The position numbers and the translations under genes were made by a program. Under the pieces are notes generated by a model. That model made no database searches and had not been told where the DNA came from. It saw nothing but the letters and a program-made list of their open reading frames with translations. DNA of 64,000 nt from the NCBI GenBank assembly GCA_949299015.1, contig CASFYT010000004.1, positions 42,446-106,445 on the forward strand. Reading direction: 5' to 3'. Shown one piece after another: positions 1-7,286 of this stretch; positions within the stretch are counted from its first letter, which is position 1; the number at the start of each line of letters is the position of its first letter. Source of the DNA: an uncultured Bacillota bacterium. Lineage in GTDB: Bacteria; Bacillota_I; Bacilli_A; RFN20; CAG-288.

Positions 1-993
1 AAGGACCTTTTCCGCCGCATCAAGGGCGTCGAGCTTCCCGATTTCGCGCGCCTTTCCTACAAGGAGGCCATCGAACGGTATGGGTCGGACAAGCCCGACC
101 TTCGCTTCGGCATGACCCTGGAGGAGGTGACGGACGTCCTGGGCCGCTCCGGCTTCAAGGCGTACGAGGGGAAGACAATCGAGGCCCTCCTGGTTCCGCA
201 GATGGCCGCGAAGGTCTCACGCAAGCACATGGACGAGGACAACGTCCTGGCGAAGAAGTTCGGCGTCTTCGGCGTCAGCCACCTGAAGTTCGAGGAAGGA
301 AAGTGGAATGCCTCCATCGTCAAGAACATCCAGCCCGAGGCGCTGGAGGAACTCACGAGGCGTCTGCGTCCGCAGGAAGGAGACCTCCTCCTGCTCTGCG
401 CCGACCTGGACAAGGAGAGGGCCTGTCTGGCCCTGGGCGCGCTTCGTCTCGAGTACGGGAAGAAGCTAGGCCTGATGTCCAAGGACGACTACCGGCCGCT
501 CTTCGTCATCGACTGGCCGCTCTTCGAGCGCGACAAGGACGGAAGGATCGTCTCCCTCTCCAATCCCTTCACAAGGCCCGTTGACGAAGACCTCCCCTAC
601 CTCGACAGCGATCCCACGAGGATCCGTTCGACCTCCTACGATACGGTCCTCAACGGCGTCGAGCTCTCCTCGGGCGCGCTTCGCATCCATGACGCGAAGG
701 TCCAGCGGAAGGTCTTTTCCCTCCTCGGCCTGACGGAGGAGGACATCGATGTCCGCTTCGGATTCCTGGTGAAGGCCCTTCGCTTCGGCGTCCCGCCGGA
801 GGGAGGCTTCGGAATCGGCATCGAGCGCCTGGCGATGGAGCTCTGCCAGACGGACAACGTGCGCGACGTCGTCGCCTTCCCGAAGAACCTTCGCGGTGCC
901 GAACCGATGTCCGAATGTCCGAGCCCCGTCCCTCAGGAAGACCTGGACGTTCTTTCGCTGCAGATCGTCAGGAAGGGAGAGGACCATGTCTGA
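1..993 (+). CDS. aspS: Aspartyl-tRNA synthetase, 3' part (5' end outside window)
   Basis: The first base is already in frame and the gene runs to TGA at 991-993, giving the C-terminal 330 residues. The product charges tRNA-Asp with aspartate in the cytoplasm. Visible landmarks are the stretch RYGSDKPDLRFGM that precedes the bacterial GAD insertion domain, the GAD domain itself (about residues 50-160 of the fragment), then SYDTVLNGVE and the class II motif 3 region GGFGIGIERLAM, followed by NVRDVVAFPKN. The GAD insertion marks it as bacterial AspRS rather than AsnRS or LysRS. The N-terminal anticodon-binding domain and motifs 1-2 lie upstream of the window. The stop overlaps the start of the helicase gene by 8 bases, so the two are co-transcribed. 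Confidence 0.95.
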   Translation, partial: KDLFRRIKGVELPDFARLSYKEAIERYGSDKPDLRFGMTLEEVTDVLGRSGFKAYEGKTIEALLVPQMAAKVSRKHMDEDNVLAKKFGVFGVSHLKFEEGKWNASIVKNIQPEALEELTRRLRPQEGDLLLLCADLDKERACLALGALRLEYGKKLGLMSKDDYRPLFVIDWPLFERDKDGRIVSLSNPFTRPVDEDLPYLDSDPTRIRSTSYDTVLNGVELSSGALRIHDAKVQRKVFSLLGLTEEDIDVRFGFLVKALRFGVPPEGGFGIGIERLAMELCQTDNVRDVVAFPKNLRGAEPMSECPSPVPQEDLDVLSLQIVRKGEDHV

Positions 994-2350
994 CACGGGC
1001 CTTCCCTTTTCCTCCCTGGCCCTGGATCGTTGCCTGACCGACGTCCTTTCGAAGAACGGATTCCTCCGGATGTCCCCCGTCCAGGAGAAGACGATCCCCT
1101 TCCTTCTCCGAGGAGAGAACGTCCTCTCCCTTTCTCCGACCGGAACGGGAAAGACGCTGGCCTATGCCGCCCCGCTCCTGGAGAAGGCGCTGAAGAGCGA
1201 GAAGCCGACGTCGATCCTTCTCTTTCCGACCGTCGCCCTGCTCGACCAGGTCCATCAGGTCCTCCGAACGCTGGCCAGGGACCTCTTCGGCGAAGAGGCG
1301 GTGAAGGCGCTCCGTTCGCGGAAGGATTTCACGCGCGGCAATCCGCGCATCCTCCTTTCCACTCCGCACCTCTACCCGGAGATCCTTGCCCGCTACGACA
1401 CCTCGATGGTCCAGGACGTCGTCCTTGACGAAGGGGACATGCTGGTCTACGACGGCTTTTCCGAGATCCTCTCCCTCCTTTCCAGCGCCATCCGCAAGGG
1501 GTCCGTCTCCTTCTTCTCGGCCTCCCTTCCGACGCAGAAGGTCCGGGAGGTCACCAAGTCGCTCAGGATCTCGAACGTCGTCGACGTGCGAGATGCGATC
1601 ACCGCCCACGGCGTCCGACATCACTTCGTCTTCGCCCGTTCGATGGGCCCGGAGGAAGCCTTCCTCTCCCTTGTCCGCGCCCTCCTTCCGACGAAGATGA
1701 TCGTCTTCGTCAGCCGCGGCGACACGCTGCCCCGTCTCTCCTCCCTCCTCAAGAAGGAAGGAATCGAGTTCCTTTCCCTCCAGGGACAGGAGGACAAGCG
1801 CGACATCCGGCGAAAGGTCGAGCTCTTCCGACGGATGCCGATCGGAATCCTGCTGGCGACCGACTATCTCTCGCGAGGCATCGACGTCCCCGACTGCAAG
1901 GTCGTCCTTTCCTACGACCTTCCCCGACGCGCGGACTACTATTTCCACCGCGCCGGACGGACCGGCCGCTTCGGAACGGAAGGCGACTCCTACGTCCTGG
2001 TCCTGGATGACGAGGAATCGTTGGACAACGCGCGGCGGCTCTCGCGCCGGGAGGAGTCCTTCGACCTCTTCGCCCTCACCCGGGAAGGGCTGAAGAGCCA
2101 GCGCGGGCAGTACCTGTTCAAGAGCCTCGGAAAGAAGGACCAATCCAACGAAAGGCTTCAGAAGCAGATTCGACATGCCGTCAACGAGACGAAGTCGAAG
2201 AAGGTCAAGCCCAACTACAAGAAGAAGGTCCAAAAGGCCGTCGACCTCGTCAAGCTGAAACACCGGAAGAAGGTCGTCCTGACCAACATCGCCCGCAAGG
2301 GTGGGAAGGCGCAGGACTATCATGAGGACGAAAGGCGCAGGAAGCGCTGA
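986..2350 (+). CDS. DEAD-box ATP-dependent RNA helicase (DEGD variant)
   Basis: A 454-residue superfamily 2 helicase. I chose ATG 986 because the protein then begins just before the Q-motif region (FLRMSPVQEKTIPFLL) and overlaps aspS by 8 bases; an upstream in-frame start would lie deep inside aspS. Motif I is SPTGTGKT, motif III is SAS, and motif VI is HRAGRTGRFG. Motif II reads DEGD instead of DEAD, keeping the Asp and Glu that bind Mg-ATP. The C-terminal about 75 residues are very basic (KKVKPNYKKKVQKAV), typical of RNA-binding tails. It probably remodels rRNA or mRNA, like the Bacillus Csh proteins, but the exact orthologue is unclear. An intrinsic terminator follows directly, inside the 3' end of the convergent ispG. 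Confidence 0.9.
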   Translation: MSDTGLPFSSLALDRCLTDVLSKNGFLRMSPVQEKTIPFLLRGENVLSLSPTGTGKTLAYAAPLLEKALKSEKPTSILLFPTVALLDQVHQVLRTLARDLFGEEAVKALRSRKDFTRGNPRILLSTPHLYPEILARYDTSMVQDVVLDEGDMLVYDGFSEILSLLSSAIRKGSVSFFSASLPTQKVREVTKSLRISNVVDVRDAITAHGVRHHFVFARSMGPEEAFLSLVRALLPTKMIVFVSRGDTLPRLSSLLKKEGIEFLSLQGQEDKRDIRRKVELFRRMPIGILLATDYLSRGIDVPDCKVVLSYDLPRRADYYFHRAGRTGRFGTEGDSYVLVLDDEESLDNARRLSRREESFDLFALTREGLKSQRGQYLFKSLGKKDQSNERLQKQIRHAVNETKSKKVKPNYKKKVQKAVDLVKLKHRKKVVLTNIARKGGKAQDYHEDERRRKR

Positions 2351-2351
2351 C

Positions 2352-3389
2352 CTAGAATTCCTTCAGGAACGACCGGAGGCGCATCAGCGCCTCCTTTTTT
2401 TCATAGAGGCCGAGGCTCCTTCCCTTGGCGAAGAGAAGGTAGACGCCGGGAGCACCACTTCCGGCGATTCCGATGTCGGCATCCTTCGCTTCGCCGACGC
2501 CGTTGACGGGACACCCCATGACGGCAACCTTGACATCCTTGAAGATAAAATCCAGGATGTCGGCGACTTCCTTCGCCAGTTCCTTCACGTCGACCAGCGT
2601 GCGACCGCAGGTCGGACAGACGACGAGTTCCGGGATGTCCTTCCGACGTCCTGCCTGCCGGAGCAGGGTCTTGGCGACGCGAAGCTCCTCCTTCCGCTCG
2701 TCGCTGAGGGAGACGCGGAGCGTATCCCCGATTCCTTCCCGGAGGAGGGGGTAGAGGGCCAGGGCGGACTTGGCGGCGCCCATGACGCCGAACCCCGATT
2801 CCGTCAGGCCGACATGGAGGGGATAGGGATAGCGGCCGTAGGCCTCCCGGTAGAGGCGAAGCGTCCGCTCGGGAGAGGAGGACTTCAGGGAGAGGACGAT
2901 GCGGTCGAAGCCCAGGTCCCGGAAGACGGCGAGCGTGGCGTCGAGGGCGAGGAAATAGTCCTCGACCTCGTCTCGCCCCTTTCCCTTGTAGAAGGAGAGG
3001 GAACCGGAGTTGACGCCGATCCGGATGGGGACGTTGCGCCTCTTCGCCTCCTCGACGACCGACCGGAGGCGCGCCTCTCCGCCGATGTTCCCCGGATTGA
3101 TGCGGATCTTGTCGACGCCGGCTTCCATCGCGCGGATGGCATAGGCGGCGTTGAAGTGGATGTCGGCGATGACGGGCACGTGGACCCGCCTCTTGATCTC
3201 CGCAAGGGCCTTGAGGTCCGCCTCGTCGAGCACGGAAAAGCGCATCATGTCCAGGCCCATCGACTGCAGGAGGTTCGTCTCCTCGACGAGAGGCTCGACC
3301 AAGGCGGTCTTCCGGTCGCCCATCGACTGCAGGAGGACCTTCCCGTCTCCGAGAGTCCTGTTGCCGACGGCAAAAGCGATTCGTTTCAT
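2352..3389 (-). CDS. ispG: 4-hydroxy-3-methylbut-2-enyl diphosphate synthase (flavodoxin)
   Basis: 345 residues, the usual length of bacterial IspG/GcpE. It catalyses the penultimate MEP-pathway step, reducing MEcPP to HMBPP with a [4Fe-4S] cluster. The three cluster cysteines are visible at residues 258 and 261 (VVCPTCGRTL) and 293 (MGCPVNG), together with the TIM-barrel motifs ADIHFN and RINPGNIG. With dxs at 20.6-22.4 kb it shows that isoprenoids are made by the MEP route. It is convergent with the helicase and separated by one base. No Shine-Dalgarno sequence precedes the ATG, and a good extended -10 lies just upstream, so its mRNA is probably leaderless. Confidence 0.95.
   Translation of the reverse strand: MKRIAFAVGNRTLGDGKVLLQSMGDRKTALVEPLVEETNLLQSMGLDMMRFSVLDEADLKALAEIKRRVHVPVIADIHFNAAYAIRAMEAGVDKIRINPGNIGGEARLRSVVEEAKRRNVPIRIGVNSGSLSFYKGKGRDEVEDYFLALDATLAVFRDLGFDRIVLSLKSSSPERTLRLYREAYGRYPYPLHVGLTESGFGVMGAAKSALALYPLLREGIGDTLRVSLSDERKEELRVAKTLLRQAGRRKDIPELVVCPTCGRTLVDVKELAKEVADILDFIFKDVKVAVMGCPVNGVGEAKDADIGIAGSGAPGVYLLFAKGRSLGLYEKKEALMRLRSFLKEF
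2375..2400 (+). terminator. Intrinsic terminator of the aspS-helicase operon, inside ispG
   Basis: A perfect 8-bp stem GGAGGCGC/GCGCCTCC (2375-2382 and 2387-2394) with loop ATCA is followed by a T-run. It lies 25 bases after the helicase stop and is wholly inside the convergent ispG coding sequence, so the same bases encode the IspG C-terminus. Confidence 0.8.
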
Positions 3390-3395
3390 GCCTTC

Positions 3396-3404
3396 ATTCT
3401 ACCA
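3396..3404 (-). promoter_or_regulatory. Extended -10 of ispG (TGGTAGAAT)
   Basis: On the minus strand TGG-TAGAAT ends 6 bases before the A of the ispG ATG at 3389. The predicted start of transcription falls on or next to the start codon, which fits the missing ribosome-binding site. Confidence 0.55.
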
Positions 3405-3428
3405 CAGGGCGAAAATCTTGGAAGATAG

Positions 3429-3458
3429 TTGCCTTTTCTCTCTCTTCAGAGATATAAT
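3429..3458 (+). promoter_or_regulatory. Promoter of rpmG-efp-yneF
   Basis: TTGCCT (3429-3434), an 18-base spacer and a perfect TATAAT (3453-3458). A strong Shine-Dalgarno, GAGGAGGT, follows at 3473-3480 ahead of rpmG. Confidence 0.75.
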
Positions 3459-3485
3459 CAATAAGTTTTCACGAGGAGGTTACCT

Positions 3486-3647
3486 ATGGCCGAGAACAAG
3501 AGAATCAACATAATCCTCCGCTGCTCCGTCTGCAAGCGCGAGAATTATATCACGGAGAAGAACAAGCGTCTTCATCCGGAGCGTTTCTCCACGAAGAAGT
3601 ACTGCCCTCACTGCAACCAGATGACGTTGCATGAGGAGAAGAAGTAA
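3486..3647 (+). CDS. rpmG: 50S ribosomal protein L33
   Basis: A 53-residue protein ([20 protein letters not shown]... to HEEKK) with two CxxC pairs, CSVC and CPHC, so this is the zinc-binding C+ form of L33. It sits near the E site of the large subunit. The start has a near-perfect Shine-Dalgarno sequence 5 bases upstream. It leads a short ribosome/translation operon with efp 17 bases downstream. The basic sequence between the cysteine pairs ([14 protein letters not shown]) is characteristic of the family. Pairing with efp makes sense, since both act on the elongating ribosome. Confidence 0.95.
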   Translation: MAENKRINIILRCSVCKRENYITEKNKRLHPERFSTKKYCPHCNQMTLHEEKK

Positions 3648-3664
3648 AGAGGAGGTCGGGCGCG

Positions 3665-4243
3665 ATGGCAGACATGGTCGATGCCGGCGAATTGGGTCCG
3701 GGCAAGGTCTTCCTCTACGACAATCAGCTCCTTCAGGTGGTCGACATCCAGCACAACAAGACCGCCATGGCGAAGATGAAGCACAAGATCAAGGCGAAGA
3801 ACCTTCGCTCGGGAGCCATCAGCGAGATGATGCTCTTCAGCGGCACGAAGGTGGAGCTCGCCTTCCTCGACAAGAAGGAGATGCAGTTCCTCTACGCCGA
3901 CGACGGAGAAAGCGGATTCGCCTATTTCATGGACAACGAGACCTACGACCAGATCCAGCTCCCGAAGGAGCGGGTCAAGTGGGAGCTTCAGTTCCTCGCC
4001 CCCAATTCCAACGTCCTGATCACCTACTATCAGAACGAGATCCTGGGCATCCAGCTTCCCGACAAGGTCGTGCTCAAGATCGTCGAGACGGACGACAACG
4101 CCGTCCCGGGCGATACGGTCAACAAGGCGACCAAGGAGGCCGTCCTCGAGACCGGATATAAGCTCCGCGTCCCGATGTTCGTCAAGAACGGAACGCAGAT
4201 CGTCGTCCGCACGGCGACGGGCGAATACGATTCGCGGGCCTAA
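3665..4243 (+). CDS. efp: Elongation factor P
   Basis: 192 residues, about the length of other EF-P proteins. It binds between the P and E sites and rescues ribosomes stalled on polyproline. The three beta-barrel domains are recognisable; domain III carries the signature LETGYKLRVPMFVKNG and ends TGEYDSRA. The start follows GAGGAGG (3650-3656). The domain I loop, normally PGKGxAFVR with a tip Lys or Arg that carries the modification, reads NKTAMAKMKHK here. My hand alignment puts Met at the tip position. This needs an alignment, but the loop is clearly non-standard. No EF-P modification gene is visible in the window. Confidence 0.93.
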   Translation: MADMVDAGELGPGKVFLYDNQLLQVVDIQHNKTAMAKMKHKIKAKNLRSGAISEMMLFSGTKVELAFLDKKEMQFLYADDGESGFAYFMDNETYDQIQLPKERVKWELQFLAPNSNVLITYYQNEILGIQLPDKVVLKIVETDDNAVPGDTVNKATKEAVLETGYKLRVPMFVKNGTQIVVRTATGEYDSRA

Positions 4244-4248
4244 GCAGG

Positions 4249-4494
4249 ATGATGGAGATCGCCATCTGGGGCTTCGTCCTCTCGCTCATTGGCTGCCTGC
4301 TGGTCGGCCTCGTGATCGGCTACTTCGTCTCGCGCAAGCTCTTCCAGAGCGCGCTGAAGAAGAATCCGCCCATCACGCGCAACATGATCAAGGCGATGTA
4401 CCGCTCGATGGGCCAGACGCCCAGCGAGGCGCGCATCAATCAGACGATGCGTGCGATCGAGGAGGCACAGAAGAATCCCCACCGCAAGGGATGA
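4249..4494 (+). CDS. YneF family (UPF0154) small membrane protein
   Basis: An 81-residue protein with one N-terminal membrane helix (about residues 4-27, IWGFVLSLIGCLLVGLVIGYF), then a basic cytosolic part. The family signature is visible: KKNPPITRNMIKAMYRSMGQTPSEARINQ. YneF proteins are conserved in Bacilli and Mollicutes; their function is unknown. It starts 5 bases after the efp stop, so it is the last gene of the rpmG-efp operon and is followed by a strong bidirectional terminator. Confidence 0.85.
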   Translation: MMEIAIWGFVLSLIGCLLVGLVIGYFVSRKLFQSALKKNPPITRNMIKAMYRSMGQTPSEARINQTMRAIEEAQKNPHRKG

Positions 4495-4504
4495 CAAAGG
4501 AAAA

Positions 4505-4527
4505 GGCTCGCGACGCGAGCCTTTTTT
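4505..4527. terminator. Bidirectional intrinsic terminator between yneF and plsY
   Basis: GGCTCG/CGAGCC stem (4505-4510 and 4516-4521) flanked by an A-run on the left and a T-run on the right, so it can end both the rightward yneF and the leftward plsY messages. Confidence 0.85.
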
Positions 4528-4535
4528 CGATTCGA

Positions 4536-5264
4536 TCAATCCTGCTTGAACTTCGTCTCCGGTTCCTCTCCGCGATTGAGACGCCGGATGTTGGAGAGAT
4601 GCCTTAGGACCACCAGGAGCGCCAGGAGGAAGCTGACGAGGAGCGTCACGTACGAGAGGTGGAGCAGGCAGTCCGGGCCGAAGTAGGCGCCGCCGTCGAA
4701 CTGGGTCGGAAGCGGCAGGACGGTCCAGTCCAGGACAGCCGGGACGAGGAAGAGGAGAAGGGCGAACGGCACCGCGACGACGGAGGAGAGCGAGATCCGG
4801 TGGAAGAGGCGGAAGAGGACGAAGAAGAGCGTGCAGGCGAGGACGAAGATGATCGGGGAGACGAAGATGACGTAGCCCGCGTAGCAGGCGACGCACTTTC
4901 CGCCCCGGAAGCCGGCGTAGAGCGGGAAGGTATGGCCGAGGCAGACGCCGACGGCGACCAGGTTGACGAGGAGCTCCTTCCGGTGCTTGAAGTCGGCGAG
5001 GAAGGGCATCGGAACGTAGGTCAGGACGAGGAAGGCCGCAAGACAGGGCAGGAAGGCCTTGAGGATGTCCAGGACGATCGTCAGGATTCCGGCCTTCTTC
5101 CCGACCACGCGTCCGACGTTGGTTCCGCCGGCGTTGTGGGAGCCGTAGTTGCGGATATCGATGCCGTGGAGCCGACCGATGATGATGGACGTCGGGATCG
5201 AACCGATCAGATAGCCGGAAAGCAGGAAGAGAAGGCCGAACAATGCGAGAAAGAGAACTTCCAT
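4536..5264 (-). CDS. plsY: Acyl-phosphate glycerol-3-phosphate acyltransferase
   Basis: A 242-residue polytopic membrane enzyme that acylates glycerol-3-phosphate from acyl-phosphate, the first step of phospholipid synthesis in most Gram-positives. ATG 5264 was chosen because GGAGGT lies 6 bases upstream and the protein then starts at the first membrane helix. Motif 1 is GSIPTSIIIGRLHG with NYGSHNAGGTNVGR; motif 2 is GHTFPLYAGFRGGKCVAC, where the usual GGKGVAT has Cys instead of Gly. At least five membrane helices are visible. It is slightly longer than typical PlsY (about 195-220), with a loop around residues 170-200. It is convergent with yneF and divergent from parE. Confidence 0.9.
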   Translation of the reverse strand: MEVLFLALFGLLFLLSGYLIGSIPTSIIIGRLHGIDIRNYGSHNAGGTNVGRVVGKKAGILTIVLDILKAFLPCLAAFLVLTYVPMPFLADFKHRKELLVNLVAVGVCLGHTFPLYAGFRGGKCVACYAGYVIFVSPIIFVLACTLFFVLFRLFHRISLSSVVAVPFALLLFLVPAVLDWTVLPLPTQFDGGAYFGPDCLLHLSYVTLLVSFLLALLVVLRHLSNIRRLNRGEEPETKFKQD

Positions 5265-5285
5265 TGGAAACCTCCAAGCGCCTCT

Positions 5286-5291
5286 ATTATA
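5286..5291 (-). promoter_or_regulatory. -10 box of plsY (TATAAT)
   Basis: A perfect TATAAT on the minus strand, 21 bases upstream of the plsY start and preceded by TTG. No convincing -35. Confidence 0.5.
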
Positions 5292-5351
5292 CAAGTTTCG
5301 TCTTTCATTTCCGAGGAATGGAACTTAAAATTATATGTTGAGGTATCTTCT

Positions 5352-7286
5352 ATGGCAAATGATTATTCGGCCTCGGAGCTCAAGGTTCTCCATGGTCTCG
5401 AACCCGTCCGTCAAAGGCCGGGCATGTATATCGGTTCGACGGATACCGTCGGCCTTCACCACCTCGTCTGGGAGATCGTCGACAACGCCGTCGACGAAGC
5501 CAACGAAGGCCATGGCAAGCACATCTACGTCACCATCCATGACGACGGTTCCCTTGAGGTCCAGGACCAGGGACGCGGCATCCCCTACGATTACAACAAG
5601 GCGGAGAAGAAGAACGGCTTCCAGATCGTCTACCAGACCCTCCATGGCGGAGGCAAGTTCGACGAGAACCTGTACAAGAGCGCCGGCGGCCTCCACGGCG
5701 TGGGCGCCTCGGTCACCAATGCGCTCTCCCGCTGGCTGGAGGTCCACTCCTTCCGCGACGGCCGGGATCATTTCATGCGCTTCGAGGACGGTGGGAAGAA
5801 GGCCTCGGAACTCAAGGACCTCGGTCCGACCAACAAGAGGGGGACCGACGTCCGCTTCTATCCCGACGACCGCATCTTCTCCGACATCACCTTCTCCTTC
5901 GACCGCATCGCGCAGCACCTGGACGACCAGGCCTGCCTGACGCGCGGGGTCACCTTCCACCTCAAGGACGAACGCACCGGCCGGAGCCAGGATTTCTTCT
6001 ACGAGAACGGCCTGCTCGAATACTTCCAGCGCCATACGGTGAACAAGGAGGGCCTGACCGCCCCCATCCATATCGAAGGGACGTCGGACGAGGGCGTCCG
6101 CGTCGAGTGCGTCTTCGGCTTCCTGAAGGACAACTACGACGAAAAGATCATCTCCTTCGCCAACGGCGTCCGCACGACCGACGGCGGATACCACGTCACG
6201 GGCCTGAAGAAGGCCCTCACCAACTGCTTCAACTCCTACGCGATCAATCACCGCCTGATCCGCTCGAGCGAATCGCTGGACGGCGATTGCCTCCGCGAAG
6301 GCCTGGTCGCCATCCTTTCCGCCTGGATTCCCGAGCATCTGCTCCAGTTCGAAGGGCAGACGAAGGGAAAGCTGGGCACGAAGGAAGCCCTCAACGCCGT
6401 CGACCGGACGGTGGAGAGCCGACTCGCCTACTATCTCGAGGAGCACGAGGGCGAGGCGACCTCGGTCTGCCGCAAGACCATCGACGAGATGCGCGTCCGC
6501 GCCAAGGCGGAGACGGAACGAAAGAAGGAACGCGAGCTCCTGAAGAACAAGGTGGGAGGCTTCACGCTTTCGGACAAGCTGACCCCCTGCTCCAGCAAGG
6601 AATACGCCCTGAACGAACTCTTCATCGTCGAAGGCGACTCGGCCGGAGGCAGCGCGAAGAAGGGACGGAACCCGAAGCACCAGGCGATCCTTCCGCTGAG
6701 GGGAAAGCCGAAGAACACGACCGACGTCGAAGACGAAAAGGCCCTCCTGGGAAACAAGGAGATCGCGACCCTGATCTATACGATCGGAGCCGGCTTCGAT
6801 TCGGATTTCAAGGTCAAGGACATCCATTACGGCAAGGTCATCATCATGACCGATGCCGATGACGACGGCAGCCACATCCAGTCGCTGCTTCTGACCTTCT
6901 TCTACAACCATATGAAGCCGCTGCTGGAGACGGGGCACGTCTACATCGCCTGCCCGCCGCTCTACCGCGTCTATTCCGGAAAGAAGGAGATCTACTGCTA
7001 CGACGACGACGAACTGGAGAAGGCCAAGGCCGAAGTCGGCAAGGGCTATCGCGTCAACCGTTACAAGGGATTGGGCGAGATGAACTACGACCAGCTCTCC
7101 CGGACGACGATGCTTCCCGAGAAGAGGAAGCTTCTGCGCGTCTTCATCCAGGACGACGACGAATGCAAGGACAAGGTGAACATCTTCCTGGGACGCGACA
7201 CCGACCGCCGCAAGGAATGGATCGAGAACAACATCGACTTCACCACGAAGGACAGCTTCACCAAGGAGGTGACCCGTGAGAAGTAG
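5352..7286 (+). CDS. parE: DNA topoisomerase IV subunit B
   Basis: 644 residues. The ATPase subunit of the type IIA topoisomerase that decatenates daughter chromosomes. The GHKL ATPase motifs are EIVDNAVDEANEG, DQGRGIP and GGLHGVGASVTNALS. The Toprim domain carries EGDSAGGSAKKGR and MTDADDDGSH. Translation starts at ATG 5352 (MANDYSASELKVLHGLEPVRQRPGMYIGS), where GyrB/ParE homology begins; GAGG lies upstream at 5340-5343. ParE is preferred over GyrB because parC follows with an 11-base overlap and has Gram-positive ParC features. Gyrase genes are not in this window. Confidence 0.93.
   Translation: MANDYSASELKVLHGLEPVRQRPGMYIGSTDTVGLHHLVWEIVDNAVDEANEGHGKHIYVTIHDDGSLEVQDQGRGIPYDYNKAEKKNGFQIVYQTLHGGGKFDENLYKSAGGLHGVGASVTNALSRWLEVHSFRDGRDHFMRFEDGGKKASELKDLGPTNKRGTDVRFYPDDRIFSDITFSFDRIAQHLDDQACLTRGVTFHLKDERTGRSQDFFYENGLLEYFQRHTVNKEGLTAPIHIEGTSDEGVRVECVFGFLKDNYDEKIISFANGVRTTDGGYHVTGLKKALTNCFNSYAINHRLIRSSESLDGDCLREGLVAILSAWIPEHLLQFEGQTKGKLGTKEALNAVDRTVESRLAYYLEEHEGEATSVCRKTIDEMRVRAKAETERKKERELLKNKVGGFTLSDKLTPCSSKEYALNELFIVEGDSAGGSAKKGRNPKHQAILPLRGKPKNTTDVEDEKALLGNKEIATLIYTIGAGFDSDFKVKDIHYGKVIIMTDADDDGSHIQSLLLTFFYNHMKPLLETGHVYIACPPLYRVYSGKKEIYCYDDDELEKAKAEVGKGYRVNRYKGLGEMNYDQLSRTTMLPEKRKLLRVFIQDDDECKDKVNIFLGRDTDRRKEWIENNIDFTTKDSFTKEVTREK

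Noticed and set aside
4659..5350. An upstream extension of the parE reading frame, and other long antisense frames across the window
   Set aside because: GC-rich DNA with few stops gives long shadow frames. They are rich in Arg, Gly, Pro and Asp, match no family, and lie opposite well-identified genes.
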